DNA of 64,000 nt, from NCBI RefSeq assembly GCF_949628215.1, contig NC_134283.1:12027638-12091637 (forward strand), in the 5' to 3' direction. Positions 1 through 13,377 of the stretch are shown one piece after another. The DNA is from Phalacrocorax aristotelis. Lineage: Eukaryota; Chordata; Aves; Suliformes; Phalacrocoracidae. The notes beneath the pieces were generated by a model that did not search any database, was not told the origin of the DNA, and worked only from the letters and a program-made list of their open reading frames with translations. Position 1 is the stretch's first letter, and each line of letters begins with the position of its first letter. Position numbers and translations under genes: made by a program.

Positions 1-3000
1 TATAAGCAGGTGACTATAGGCTGCTGGGAAAAAGTGGGATAGATTGAATAAACTAATCTTCATTAGTAACACTCAGCAAGAGAAACAAGGGCTTAGAGAG
101 AAGGGACCAGGAGACAAGTGAAATGGAATTCAAGACTGCTATTAGCTGCACAGGGCTCCGTTCTTTTTACAGTAAATGAGCTAATTAGAAGTTGAGTATA
201 TGCAATGGGAGAATAGGGAAGAGTGAAAGAGCTGAGATTTCACTTCAATGTTGATTTCATATAATCTAAATATAATGTTAGTATTCTGACTAATTTAAAT
301 ACTTGACTGCACTTAGCTTGGTAAAATGGTTAGGACTTCACTGTATTGGATGTGGTCCAACTGGGACAGTCTGTTTGTCAGGCTCAAAAAAGTTCTGTGA
401 TTATTTAGCTGGAAAAAAGTACCAGAAGCTAGCTTGTGTGGCTACATAAGTCTTTTTCTGTGGTTCAGTATTTGCCGTTATGAGTAGCTTTGGTCATCTC
501 TGCTGTGGCCATGTTTTGCTGCTATTGCTGGCTTGAGGAAACTTCTGGGTGATGCCAACTGAGCGTTGCAGCCCTTGGTTTCAGGGGGAGGGTGCCCTTG
601 CATCTCTGCGCTTGTGCATCCCTAGCTAGTGTCGTGACCCTGTGGGAAATGACCAGCCAGCACAGAGACATCACCTATGGTTTGCTTCTGTCCTGACCCA
701 AGATCAGGCTCACCCGAGTGGGCCTGGAGCTATTTCTGCTTCTGATTGCTTTGCCTGGTAGCCAGTGTCTGTGGGACAAGATCCAGCATGATGCACATTG
801 CAGTTCTTCCACGGAAAAAGCAGCATATTCCTCCATTAACCACTGAGTTGCTTAGGAGCAGTAATTCATTCTTAAACTGAGGTATTCTGGGGATATTGCA
901 ACTTCTAGTCTTCCACAGCCACTTTTCTGGGGGATAGGCATATTTGCATACTTCCTAATTCCTTGCTTATTCCAAAAATAGATCTATATTTTATATTACT
1001 GCACACTTAATTTGAACCTTTATTTTGCTTACATAGTAATGAAATCAGTTTACATAATAATTCTCTTGTTCCCTTGACAGTCCTTATTGCCTAGACATGC
1101 TGTTTTTTGTTACCTTACATGAACCGTTAATTGGAATCTGATGTTCTTGGCAAGAGTACAGTCACAAATGACAGTGTCATACATCTGTGCTTACTGTGGG
1201 GGGAGTGTCTCAATTTTAAAATGTGAGCAGAACCTCGAAATAAAATCAGTCTTAGAAAACAATTTCAGATATAGTCTGTTGTTACAATATACAGGAAAAT
1301 AAACAGTTCTTTGAAAAGCAGTTTTCCCAGAATATCACAGGGAGTCTCTTTTTAGATGCCTAGGTGTTAATATTTTCTAGATTATTCTCTACACTTTCTT
1401 GAGGCAAATTACCAGCATATGCTTTACAGTTGTACAGCACTGAGTGCGACAGGGCCCTGCTCCGTGGCCAGGCCTCCAGGATGTAACAGTGATAGAAAGA
1501 GATATCTGCACAGCTGCTATGCCAGTGTTCACGTTTTTATTCTTCATTTTGTCTGACTAGAAAACAACATCACGGTTATTGTTGATAACAAGGCTTTCAT
1601 TGTTTATCTGCAAAATGTAGGGAAGTTTCCTCCGCACAAAGAATAAAATCCATTAATGGCAGAAGATTCATACTGACAGATGACAGTGCAAGGCTTCCCC
1701 CATCAGCCTTTGCTCCCAACAGGGTGTGACTTGATGGAAAATGGCAGCGTCCTCTTTCAGACCTGTCATCTTCTGTGTGGGGGTGATGGTATTTCAGTCA
1801 TCAAAAAAAGTTCTCAGTTTGTCCTAGTTTTCATAAACAACCAAAGCAGACCTATTGGCCGTAGTGTCTACCAAGATGGTCGCAAGTGCCCAGAGATCAG
1901 ATGTCACTGTGGATGCTGAAGCCATAGTCCAATGTACCTTTTAATCCAGTACTGTTCTCCAAAGAAGGAATTCTGTCATCTCTGCGGCTTGCCCACCTTC
2001 CCTGCTCTGCTCATTCCCTATCCCAGCTCATGCTGTTCTTCAGCCTCACAGCAAGTTGGACTGGGGCTGTGCTCCACCTAGGGTATGCATGGCCATGTAC
2101 ATGTGGTAGCCAGAACGTGTCTCTCTCTTCATCCATTTCACCCATCTTTTGGTGAACACCTTGCTAGCCTCTGTTAAAAGGGACTGTAGGTCTTCCTTGC
2201 TGCAAGCCCACCCACTGGTGTCCTGCTTGCTGTCTTTGAAAAGCTGAGCAGTGTTAACCTTTCTGCAAAGGCTTGTTAGAGACGCTTTCATGGAAGAGAT
2301 GTAGCTGCTGCCATTTACACAGTGACTTCAGTGCCTGCAAAATCCAAAGGCTGGAGATGAAACCAAGAGCCAACACAAACTAGAGTTGAGATAGGATGGG
2401 AGGAATATAAAAAAGAGTTAATTAATTCTTTCTAGAGAAGTTAAAATTTTATTTTTGGGTGAGCAGTAGTATTCAGGTGCCTCAGGGTCCCTAACTGTAT
2501 TGCTGACAGCCTGGGGTGCCTGTGCTGCTGAAGGTTTCCAAACATGAATCCCTGGGTCTTGCTCCTGAGTTGTAAACATGCTGTTAGCTTTTTGGAGGAA
2601 GTACTAAAAGCAGAATCAGACTGCAAGCAGTCCAGACAAAGTGCCTACACGTTGCTTTAATGGCTGTAAATGAAGTGGGCATTGAGGCTTGATCGTCACA
2701 CCTGGTGTTAAACCTCATTTGTTTCAAGAAAAGGCCAAAAAATGCGGACACCATGCCAGGGCTGCCTTCAGAGGATGTTTGCCATTGTTTTCTTTGCTGT
2801 GCCTTCATCTTTCTAGCATCTGTCTTGGATTGACTGCCTCAGAAAAGGCAGTTACAAGTAGAATTGAAGAGAAGTGTACTTAAAAGCCAAATATGGGTTG
2901 TTTATTGTAAAGCAGCCGATAGATAGTTGGCAAGACACCAAAAGGTTCAGACACTAATCTAATTGTTTACAGCTCATGGAGAGATTAATCCACAAGATTG

Positions 3001-4901
3001 GATGCCCTCATTTCCTTTACGCATTACAATGAATGTGTGAGATGCCAAACCCCATGGGGTAGCAGCAGAAAGAAAAATGGCTCCATTTCAGTGCAGTTAT
3101 TGTTTCAAGTTTGGAAATATATTGATTCTCTTTGGGTTTTGATAAGAATATAAATGCAAAGTGCCTTGCTTAATATCAGAGTGTTCTTTTTTCCTGGCCT
3201 CAGTAGAACAAAATCATGCTTTCTTATTTTAGTATAATATAATGCTCTGCAAAATTCAGATCAAACATATTAAATAAAATGTATCAAATACACAGTGAAA
3301 ATGGTCAGGATACACTTGATGGCTTGTGAGAGCAAGCAAATGCTCCGTGTCTCTGAAAAATGGGCAAACCTACCCATGGATGTCCAGGCTGGTGAGTTCT
3401 GAACATCTTGGCTGCTGTAAGATGCTGTGCATTGGAACAGAAGCTCTGCAAAGAAAAAAAGCCAACCCCAGTACTGCTTAGGTGACTGGTGAGAATAAAA
3501 CAAACGCTGTTGGATGGCTGTTGCAAGCAGGATTTCTGTGAAATAGGCTTTCTCTTAAATGAAAGTGGAGCTCAGGGGCAAACAGTACTGTGGGGCTATA
3601 TACACTTTGGAGAGCAGATGATTCAATAAGACAACAATGTCGCTCATCTGGAGAGTATGCTCCTGCCTCCCTGCGCCCCCTGCATTGGTGTGGCAGAAAG
3701 CAGGAGCGCAGCCGTGCTGGGATGTGCTGCCCTGGCTGCCAGGCGCCAAGGGTAGCGCTGGGCAGTGCGCTTTGTCCTGGAGAAAGGGGATATTTCATCC
3801 TCGTGATACCAGTCACACTGCTAGTGATCCTGTGAAGAGTCGCCCCTTCTGCTGGCAAGGAAAATTACTGTGACTTTGGCCAGAAGCAAGATTTGGGAAT
3901 CCTACCTGGAGAGCAGATAAATAATGCCTTGGTCTTGCAGACCTGTTAACCTCTGACTTACTGGCTAAAGCAGAAGAGTTTTCACAAGGAAAGTGTGTGT
4001 GTGTATATTTGCAAGCTAGCAGGCCTCTGAGCTGTTTACTGGTCATCACGATATTTTGTTGATGAAATTTTGCTGCAGTTGCAAAGAATTTTCAAAAAGC
4101 TAATGGGATTGAGATATATTTATTCCGATGTTGCAATACCTGGCACATTTGGGGAAGAAAATTACTATCCTGAACTAGTCTTTGCAGTGCTTCTAATTTC
4201 TTGACTAAGCACGTCCTCATATATCATTCTACTTCTCCAGCTTTTGGGAAGAAGAGAATGTTTTGCTAGTCAGGACTTGTTTTGACTTAGTTTTTAATAA
4301 TATCAGTCAGCACCATGTTGCCTGAAAGTCTGAATCTGACAAAAGTTTAGTTTTAAATGGTTGCTTTTATGAGGTCATGTGTAGGCTCATGGCTCCTGAA
4401 TCAAGATCATAAATGTGTAATTTTAATAACATTCAGTGAGAATAAGCATTTGCATATCCGTGGAGAAATTATTCTCTGCTGCATAGTTCAGCTATTTCAG
4501 CCATGACGTGGAGGGGCCATTTCAAGATTTGTATGTTGCTTAAAATACTGTACTTTGCAAGGGAGGGTACAGAAAGAAATAGTGCAAGTAATTATTTTTT
4601 CTCCATAGTGCAGTACTTCTCCCAGGGTAGAGAGTGACAGTGCTAAGCATATCCAAGGCCAGGATTTCTGTGGTGCAAAAAAGTTTGGGTGTTGAGTTGA
4701 AAGCTGGTCATCACTGCACAACGAGACCTAAATGAAGAACTGATGAGAGAGGGGTAACTGTACAGCACAGTTTCAGTCCCCTACTTCCCAATTGTTTTTT
4801 GTATTTTGGGTCTGTTATGGAGCAGTCAGTGTAGGAGGATCTTGATAAAAGGTCACCACCGATTGCCTTTCTGCCTGTCAGAACCGGTGTTTCTTCCGCA
4901 G
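1..4901 (+). other. PEPD: PEPD intron (partial), upstream of the penultimate exon
   Basis: This stretch is the 3' part of a PEPD intron; the exons before it lie outside the window. It ends in a pyrimidine-rich acceptor (ttcttccgcag) directly before 4902. The open frames inside it are short, overlap on both strands, have no recognisable domains and are not flanked by convincing splice sites. I see AT-rich, mostly unique DNA with a short TG-rich run near 3991-4005, and no clear RNA gene or recent transposon. Confidence 0.8.
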
Positions 4902-5093
4902 GGAGTGAACCGCATTGACCTGCCAGGGCTCAGGAGCCTGCGCACCGCCCGCACCCTGGAGCAGGGCATGGTGCTGACCATCGAGCCAGGCATCTACTTC
5001 ATTGACCACCTCTTGGACCAAGCCCTCCGTGATCCTGCGCAGTCCTGTTTCATCAACAATGACATCCTGCAGCACTTTAGAGGATTTGGTGGG
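4902..5093 (+). CDS. PEPD: PEPD penultimate coding exon (Xaa-Pro dipeptidase, prolidase)
   Basis: This exon encodes 64 residues of prolidase, the cytosolic manganese-dependent dipeptidase that releases C-terminal proline or hydroxyproline from dipeptides during collagen and peptide turnover. The exon is exactly 192 nt, so both boundaries are in phase 0. It lies between a good acceptor (cgcag|GGAGTG) and donor (GGG|GTGAGT at 5094). The translation ([15 protein letters not shown], then [17 protein letters not shown], ending HFRGFGG) matches the C-terminal pita-bread (M24) domain of vertebrate PEPD. The glutamate in TIEPGIYF, codon 4983-4985, corresponds to metal ligand Glu412 of the human enzyme. 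The open frame extends past both splice sites, but those extensions are intronic. The assignment is firm; that this is the second-last exon follows from the final exon found at 13378. Confidence 0.95.
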
Positions 5094-8067
5094 GTGAGTA
5101 ATTCTCAACTGATCGTTTTCTGAAATAGATTTTCTGTTTATTTGCCTTTACTGTGTACTTCAGGAGAAATCTTTTGGGAGTTGCAGTGTATTGCACAAAG
5201 GGCTGTTCCTGAAGCAGCACCTTGGGCCATTTAACCCTGCAGACAAACTGGGTTGTTTTTTGTTATTTTTCAGTGTGTTTTTGTGCTATCTAATTAATGA
5301 TAGACCCATATTTTTCCATTGATTGAAATACCTTCTGTCAGCACTGTACAGTGACTTTCCAGGTAGGTATTTTGTCTAACGTGTGAAATGTGTATGTTAT
5401 GAAATACAAGACTGAGATCTATATTCCAGAGTTAGCTTCCTTCACAGCAGCACAGTCCAGTGCTCCCTCCCAGGGCAGAAGAGCCTGATGCTATTTAAGT
5501 CAGGGAGGCAGTAGAAGTAAACAGCAATAATTGCTCTTACTGGACTATTGCCAGAAAGGCGTGAGACTTGTGAATGTAGAGCCTTCCCTGTTTTCCAGGG
5601 GAATGGCTGATGGTCTTCAGGAGCACCCATGCTCGAGGTATCGCACTGCAGACTCAGGCAGCAGTGTGCGTACAGGAAGGTTGGCTGACTCGGGAGGTAG
5701 CTGTCATCCAGGCAATCATTCCCATGCAGGCAGCTGCTGTTTAAGTAGAGGGGCCTTCTTTGTGCTCCCCAGGGCACATTTCCCATTTAAAGTCACCGCC
5801 CTTGCAGAGCATTTAGCAGTTGCAGTGGCTTCCAGTGGGTTTTCATTTTAGCAGGGTGAGCATTTGAAGGGTGCCGCATTGTTCTCCAAGCTTCCGTATT
5901 CATGCATAGAGAAGATAGAGCAGGCAGCTGCAATGCCCCATCCGCCTCATGGATTTTCTGCTAAGTCTCAACAAAGCTAACAATCACTGGCAACGGCGGT
6001 GATTTTCTGGTATGAAAAGTCGCTCATTAGGAATTGTCTGCTGCTGCCATCAACTAATTTATCACTGTACGCCAGCCATGAGAGGCTAATTACTGTTACA
6101 CTTTTGGTCTGAGCTGGCTTTGAACCACCAACCCTAACAGAAAAGTTGTGTGTGCCATCACCAGCCGTGTGAGCCAGCCAGGCTCCTGGGCAGCCACCTG
6201 TGGAGGCTCCCCATATGATGTGTGTGCAGCCTTACCGAGAGAGGTGGGACTTTACCCTCACTGGTATTGAATTCACTGCTGAAGTTTGGGACGTTATCTG
6301 TCTCTGTGTTGTTTCTTTATCAAGACCTGCCAGCCAGCCAACTGAGATACTGATGAATGAAAGGCAGCTAACTCTGCATTTTCTCACTGTGAGCATGTTA
6401 TATATGGTACCACATGCTGAAGCATATTTTAAAGGAACGCCATAATGCACTTGTGTAGCTTGACACCACAATGAAAACAGGTTTAACTATCTTCATCCTC
6501 CTTGTAAACACTCTGTGGGAGTTTTTCAGCAGCTGAATTGATTCCTGGTGAGCTTTCTCTGGAAATGCTCAGCAAAGCCCACGTTTTCCCATAACTTACT
6601 GTGAATGCCCACTCCAACTCTGCAGCTTGACGCACGCATGTGGCTTACCCGCTGCCTGTGTTTGCATGGAATAAGAGTGACAGCACAGGATCTCTACCTT
6701 GGTAATAAGTTGCTGTATCAAGCACTTTTGTTCCAGAGATTTCAAGTAAAGTCTAACTTTCTCCCCCATTTTTTGCTTAGCTTCCTGTAATGATGACTTG
6801 TAAGGAGAGCTAGCCAACAAACTTTGCTAAAAGGGGGAGCTGCCCAAAAACGATTGAGCAAAAATCGAAATCTCCGATCCCCCTGTGAACAATACATTTT
6901 ACTTAGAAAAAAAAAATATACACATACACCCTGAGCCAGATGTTGTCACTTGATTTTGTCCAGGAGAAGAATGGAAAGAAAATCTGAGACTAAAGTACAT
7001 CTGCATATTTCTGAATTCTGCACAAAAGCTGAATTATAATGCAATCACAATGAATTTTTCCATCTTTACAATTCTGACTTGATTCCATATAAATAGAACA
7101 TGCATTTTGTGCTGTGTAGTGTACTTAGTTATTTGCAGGCTGGTTCATTCTAGTTTATCCAGAATAGGTGAGTATTTCTCTCAAAAGCATGTCAGAAAAT
7201 TTTACCTCTACGTGATTAAAAAAGATGTTGTGAAGCACAGTGTTTTTACTGACAAATATTAATAGTACAGGGGTTAGTATTGGTGTCAGTTCTAGCTAAA
7301 GAGCTCACCACAGCCAGTCCAATCTTCCTTTAAGTTTAAAAGAAAAATGCGTTCTACAAAAGGAAATAAGTAGTCCATTTCCCTCTGCAGAGCTCAGCAC
7401 TAATTAAAATGTTCTTAATTTGGTTTAGTTTAATTTACTTCAAAAATTAACTTACATTAACCAAAGTAACACCACTGTAATTCTGAGTGAGGCTGTACGC
7501 ACAGGGGATTTGTGGAATTTAATGAATTCACCTTGAATTCATGTCTTTTTGGGGCTTTGGATAATTTTCTTGAGTGTGACAAGTCTCTGCATTGAGAAGA
7601 GAAGCTCTTTTACCATGCCAAAAAGGGCAAGACTAGTAGCTATTTATTGTAATTCGTGCTGCCTGGTAATAGCCATAAAGAGATTGTAAAAGCTGCAAGA
7701 GCATGAAAGAATGAGAGACAACACAAGGTTTTGCTTCGCCCATTCTGCATTGCTGCCGGCATGCGGGCGTGTGCTGGCGGCACCAGTGCAGCTCCTGCTC
7801 ACGCTTAGAACAGGTCCATCGGCAGCCCAGCCTTCCTGTGTCCTGGTAACACAAACACCCAGGCTTCATGGCTGTTACTGCTGTTCAGGGGACCTTGTAA
7901 TCTGGACTTTTACCAAACAAGAGCTGTTCTGGGTCAAATACAGATCCTTCTGGAGGGAAGCAAGAAGTTTTGCTAGGGAACCTGCTTCTGAGAGCACGGG
8001 CTGCCCTGTCTGAGCCCTAAACTCTTCACTTGACAGCTGTTGAGTTCAGTCCTTCACAAGCTTCCTC

Positions 8068-8140
8068 AGCAAATTTTGGGAAGTCACCCAGTCACATGTA
8101 CTTTAGCTCTCCATCTGCAAAACTAAGGTCCAATTTACCG
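8068..8140 (+). repeat. Possible MIR/CORE-SINE remnant
   Basis: The text around 8080-8125 (gggaagtcaccc, then ctccatctgcaaaacta) resembles the part of MIR elements that reads 'gcaagtcac ... cctcatctgtaaaatg'. Only the 3' half is suggested and divergence is high, so this is tentative. Confidence 0.3.
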
Positions 8141-10711
8141 AGGTCATAAATTCTGTGGGGCAAGGGCTGCCATCGGGTGCTGGCGCAGTGCCCATCCCAG
8201 GCCACCTCTGCTCTGCCTGGACTCTGCCCACACCGCTCTCATAAATAAACATAGATGTGCAAACAGAGGTATGTGTATACAGTTGTATATATTGCTCAGG
8301 AAAAGCAGCTGATTCCTCAGGAGAGGGGAAATACTGACTCCAAATGCTGCCTTTTAGGGTTTGACATTTCCGTTCTGCATAAGCTGATTACTAATTCATA
8401 CGGTTCATATGATGTTTTCTCAAAGACCCAGTAAAACCATTCAATCTTATTTTGGCCTTAAATATTCATGCTCCATTCAGGCTTTATTTTTTTCCTAGGA
8501 TTTGTAGAACTGGCACTAGACTTAATATGTGAAAACTCTATGCAACTTAGAGAAAATGCTGAAAGACAGCTAAATGTTAAATACATTACTCTCTTTCATT
8601 TGTAGGTTTTTCTCATTTAAAAGTCAAATAGGTTTACAAAGCCCAGGACCTTGAGGGTCCACTAATATTATAATATTTTTCAAAACAATACTACTTCCCT
8701 TACTCAGGAACAGATGTTAAAGCAAATAAAAAGCAGGATATTTAATTGCTTCTTTGGTTCACAGAGCCACGCAGTTGTCTCTGTCCTGATTTTTATTTTT
8801 CAGAAGGTTGAGCTCTGTTTCTGGGTTTATAGTGAATGTGTGTCGGGGAATGAAGTAGTTTACTAGGCAATAAACATTATACTCATCTGATTTTTAACAT
8901 TTCATATTATGCTGCAGTAATAATGCTACACAGCATTTTTTAAAAAGATTTTTCATAGAAAAGCAGTTGTCATAAATAAATATACAGCTTTCTTTAAACT
9001 GATAGTTGTAGGCAACCCAAAACCAGCAACTAGTTGCTTATAAATGTTCTTTAACCCTTTTCTCTTAAGTTGGCTAATAAACATAATTAGGTTAAAGTAA
9101 GAGCAGTTGTTTCTAACCTGTATTTAGCTTATAGTTTATTGCTGCTTTTTAAGCCTGGATGAAGGGGAGAGCGTGCTGCTTTTCCAGCCGTATCAGTTGA
9201 TCTAATAAAATACATGGCCTGACCCTACTAATCTTGATCCTCTTTTATAACATGTTTATATGTGGACCTTTAAAATAAAGTGTGCCTAACATGAGGTCTT
9301 GCTTGTGAATAAGAAGAGAGAAGACTGGCAGCGTGGGATGAGAGAGAGTCATGGTGTAGCACAGAGCCTATTAACCTCTATAGAGAACATCTCGGCATTG
9401 CCACTTTCTGTAATGTGGTAACATTAAAGTGCCTTCCCCAGGCCTGCAATGTACCCGCCTATCCCTGGGTTTGACACAAAAGCAGCTCTATTTTCTAACC
9501 AGTCCCCCTGAAATACAGAAGTCGAACCCTGCTTGTGGTAGTTTGCTCTATTAAAAATTATTGGTGAGTTGATGACCGAGTTGAAATAAGTCCCCTTGGC
9601 TACGTGCATTTGCCTCTGGTGGATACCAGCTATAAAAACAGACACGTGGATCCTTCAGCCGGACGGATGCATATGTGCTGATTTACTTTGTGGGATAGCA
9701 TGTGTGGCCCATATCCTGTCATCGTTTCCCAGGCGAGTCTCCTGCTCTAAGATTTTGTAGTGATAGTATTGCTGCTTTCCACAGCCATAATCCAAAAAAT
9801 GCTCAATAGATTAAAACAGAAAAAAATATATATGTGACCAGTGGTCTTTTTTAATCACATCTGGGATCTGTCATCATGCAAATCTGGAGTATTTAATTGG
9901 TGAAAATTGTTTCTTGATTCTCAAGAGCCTTTTATATATATCATCATCCAAAAGAAATGAATGAGTGCTACAACCCCCTTCCCTTAGAAGATAACACAGG
10001 AGGCTCTGGGGAGCGTGACTGTATTAGTAAGTCAGGACAAAGTGCGAGGCTGTATATATAGTTGACAGCAGCCCTGGTATTTATCTCCTATGCTGTCCTT
10101 GGCTATGCCCGCACAGCCCTGCTTTGGGACAGAGTTGGGTCCATTGAGTCGAGCCACATGATGGTCTAGCTGGCGTTAGGCAGTTGTGCAATCAGATCAT
10201 GCCGCTACCCTTGATAACAGAAAGGCATTTTAGGGACAGTCCTGGCGTTCCTAGCCACTTCACCTTTGCAGGAGTGCTTTTTGAAGCATGGCATTTCACA
10301 CCGAAAAAGCAAACCCTCCCCAGGGGTATTTGCAGAGTGGCCTGAAAGCTGCTGGTGCAGCAAACCTCACACCTCAGTTTGCTGTTCCTTTAAGCTGTGT
10401 CTGATTCCAAACCACTCTGTAGCCCTGAAACAAGCAGCACTGTGGAACAAAGAGCCTGCAAACAGGGACAGCTCTGAGAGCAAGTTTCATAACCATTGTC
10501 CCCCACTGGGAAGGGCAATCCCAAGCCAGTGATCCCTGCCAGGCAGATCCAGCATCTTTTGTCCATTTGGACAGAAGACAAGACCAAATGCTGGGCTCTC
10601 CTGGAGGGAAGGTTTTGCAGGTCCTCTGAAGCTGCTTCTTGCTGCTGCTGAGTTTAAACTGAAGTTTAGGCATGAAGGTGTGAAGGAAAAAGAGCAAATG
10701 CAAAAATTCCG

Positions 10712-10736
10712 CCCCCCCCCCCCCCCCCCCCCCCCC
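10712..10736. repeat. Poly-C homopolymer (C25)
   Basis: An uninterrupted run of 25 C residues lies within the last PEPD intron, flanked by ttccg and ggag. The minus strand is G25, able to form G-quadruplexes. The exact length is prone to assembly and sequencing error. Confidence 0.95.
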
Positions 10737-11020
10737 GGAGAACCCGTGTTCCTTTGCACTTGTGTTGCTTTTAGGCAAAGGAAGAATGTGCACTGAGAGT
10801 GGGAAGTCCGTCTTCTCTGTTACAGCAAGCACCCATTTTGGGTGACATTCATCCAGGCAGAGAAATGGTTAGATCCTAGAGAAAGAGCTGGAGCTTTCCT
10901 AGGAGTGATGGGCGAGGCCCCATGGGAGCAGTGGGTCTGTGTGCCTCCAGCTATATCCCAAAGACCATTTGGAGTTGCTGATGGTGAGCAGGGTGGTGCT
11001 GGCTCTCCCACTTTTTATGG

Positions 11021-11040
11021 CAATCCACAGCTGTGGATTG
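11021..11040. repeat. Perfect 20-bp palindrome
   Basis: The sequence caatccacagctgtggattg is its own reverse complement with no spacer. Its centre is a CAGCTG E-box and each arm contains TGTGGA, a weak RUNX-like core. The palindrome does not extend further outward (G at 11020 faces A at 11041). Confidence 0.9.
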
Positions 11041-13065
11041 ATTATATGATCTCCTAACAATGTTCCTCCTATACAATGAGTTGCTGTGTGTGGCGTTCCA
11101 AACTGATGGGTTTCCCTATCCTCCCCCATTCAGTAACTCTCAGTTCCCAGGCTTAGGTGGCTCCAGCACCCCCCTGTGCTCTCTGCATTTGGGGTGTCTT
11201 GCTTCTCACCTCCACCAGGATCTCCCTCCTGGACTCCTTAGCCAAATCTCTCTTTGTCCATTATTTGTCAATCCTGTCTCACCTCACTGTATCTTCCTTC
11301 CCCAGCTCCTTTCATCACTTTAACTCCATTTTCCAGCTTCTTCCTCATCCTGATTTTCTCTTGTGGCCTAGATAGGGCACAGCATTGACAGATACCTGGT
11401 CCCACTTGTTCTTCCCCCTCCCTCTTAGCCTGGCTTTCATCTGCTCTGTGTTCAAGTCAGTCCATCCTCTCGAAGAGTGCTGAGGTATTGGTGAAGGCAT
11501 GAAACACTGAACTGGAAAACACCAACAATTTTTTTCTTTTTTTGCTAATCTTGCTGGTTAAGCAGATGAATTGTGACTGATACATCTCTCTAGCAGATAC
11601 ACTGGGGAATTTCAGTTCAAGCAGGTGAAGGTTTGTGAAGCCGGCAGTGCTCAGGAAGAGGCTCTCTCCATAGGCAGAGTCGGCTGTAGCTTTGGTTGGC
11701 CTCACCTCTGCTCAGACCTACTTTTGCACTAACATTTTTACTTTCCACATCAACACTGTGCCCAACTCCGTTTACACTGGTGGGCTTGCCAACATGATGC
11801 TTTGGCTTTTACCACATCATCAGATCTGTCCCTGGATTCTGGCACTTTTGCAGGGCTCGCGTGGTACCAGCAGGTTTTTGGCAGGGGCTGGTCCGCCCAG
11901 GCAGGCTGTACCCAGGCCCAAGACCCAGCAGGACAGATGCTGGGAGCTGCTGCAAGGCAGAGGGCACCATTCACCTTCAGATGCAATGCAACTGTCTTGC
12001 TGATTCCTTGGGTTATTTTTTGCTCAGCTGGCCAAATTTGAAGCAACGAATTAAAAAACCCACCCTGGTAAAATCTGTTCAAGTGCATAGAGTCATTCAA
12101 TGTGTTGCTGGTTTCCTCTTTTGCAGCAAGGTACCAGCCTTTCAGGCACACCAAGTGTGCAGAGCCTCGCGGCTTTCAAATTTACAGCTGTCCAAATCAA
12201 ATGTGTGAACTCAATGGAGTTTGTTTATTTAATTCTGCTTTATAATACACTTCACTTGATACCAAGTAAAAGAAATAATCTGGCAAAGACATCATTAAAC
12301 AGTTTAATAAGGACTGGATGACTCATTTTGTTTGAACAAATGGATTATTTTGCAATCAGAAGTACAAATGTTAACCAGCTTTATTTTTAGTTGAAAATGT
12401 CAGGAGGTCAGAAACTATTAAAGCAACTGTAAGGTGGGAGTCCCCAGAGTTTGTGTTCTCTGGGATTTACACCTTACTAAAATTGCTTTTATTGCAGCTT
12501 AGTGACTTACTAACATTTTTTCTGATAAGATAACGGGAAATGACTGTGTAGGCAAATTTACTGGTAAGAAGAGATTAGAGTCAAACAGAAATGGAGCATA
12601 CTTTTCATTTTAACAGAACAAGAACTGCAGAACTGAGAGGATCCACTTTTTCCTTGCATGATTTGAAATGTAGTGACTGTATTTTAAAAGGAATGTCTGA
12701 CCTGCTTAGGACTTTCTCATCAGCTCAAATTTCAATGTTTTGAGTATCAGCTATGAGCTATTTTGTGCTGTAGTTCCTCCTTTGAAAGTTTATTGTGTTC
12801 AGAGAAAAAGAGAATGTGATGTTGAAGTGCAAAGAGCAGCTATCTGCAGCTCAGCAACAGGACCTCTTCGAGAACAGGCACTTTGGGCATCAGGAGGCAC
12901 TTCTGTCGTACCTGTCCCTAGCAAGGTATGCGCTAGCAAGGCTGGAGGCAAACTCAGGAAATGTTCCTTTTGCTGCTCCTGATGTCGGGTTGAGATTTAT
13001 TGGCCCCATGTAGTTACACAGCATGAGTTTACCGATGCAGCATCTCACTCAGCCTGTCCCTGGTG

Positions 13066-13101
13066 CACCTGACGTAGCAGCAGCACCACCTGAGTCACCT
13101 G
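13066..13101. promoter_or_regulatory. Cluster of E-boxes with AP-1 site
   Basis: Three CACCTG E-boxes start at 13066, 13087 and 13096, with a TGAGTCA AP-1 site at 13091-13097 between the last two and a TGACGTAG CRE-like half at 13070. The cluster sits 280 bp before the last PEPD exon. Motif presence is directly seen; regulatory function is only inferred. Confidence 0.35.
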
Positions 13102-13377
13102 TGGGGCCACCACCTCCTGCGGGGCTGCTCTGCGGGGGTCACCATGGAGGTCCCAGGAGGGTGGAAGGGGCCGGTGACCCAAGGAGGACTGGACCCTACA
13201 CACCCTACCACAGTGCTGGTAGTGATGGGCAATTCCAGTGCTTGCAGTATGTTGCTGCCTGGTGTTGCATCAACACCACAGACTGAAACGTGCCTTGTGC
13301 TCTCGCCGCTGTCACTGCCTGATGTGTTTCTAATCCCCAGCTGGAATACCTTGATAACCACGTGTTCTCTGTAACAG

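Larger units (their letters stand above)
5094..13377 (+). other. PEPD: PEPD last intron (8.3 kb)
   Basis: The intron runs from donor GTGAGT at 5094 to acceptor taacag at 13372-13377. It joins two phase-0 exons, so the protein reads FRGFGG then VRIEDD without interruption. It is AT-rich with no supported gene. Contents worth noting are a homopolymer of 25 C at 10712-10736, a perfect 20-bp palindrome at 11021-11040, a possible SINE remnant near 8068-8140, AT-rich TAAT-containing stretches near 5990-6100, 7380-7460 and 8880-9130 that could be conserved non-coding elements, and an E-box/AP-1 cluster at 13066-13101. Frames such as those near 10374-10832 and 11750-12154 look like chance frames. Confidence 0.85.

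Noticed and set aside
3590-3873. Overlapping plus- and minus-strand frames of 78-126 residues in the first PEPD intron
   Set aside because: A locally GC-richer patch gives open frames on both strands; no splice sites or domains support an exon.
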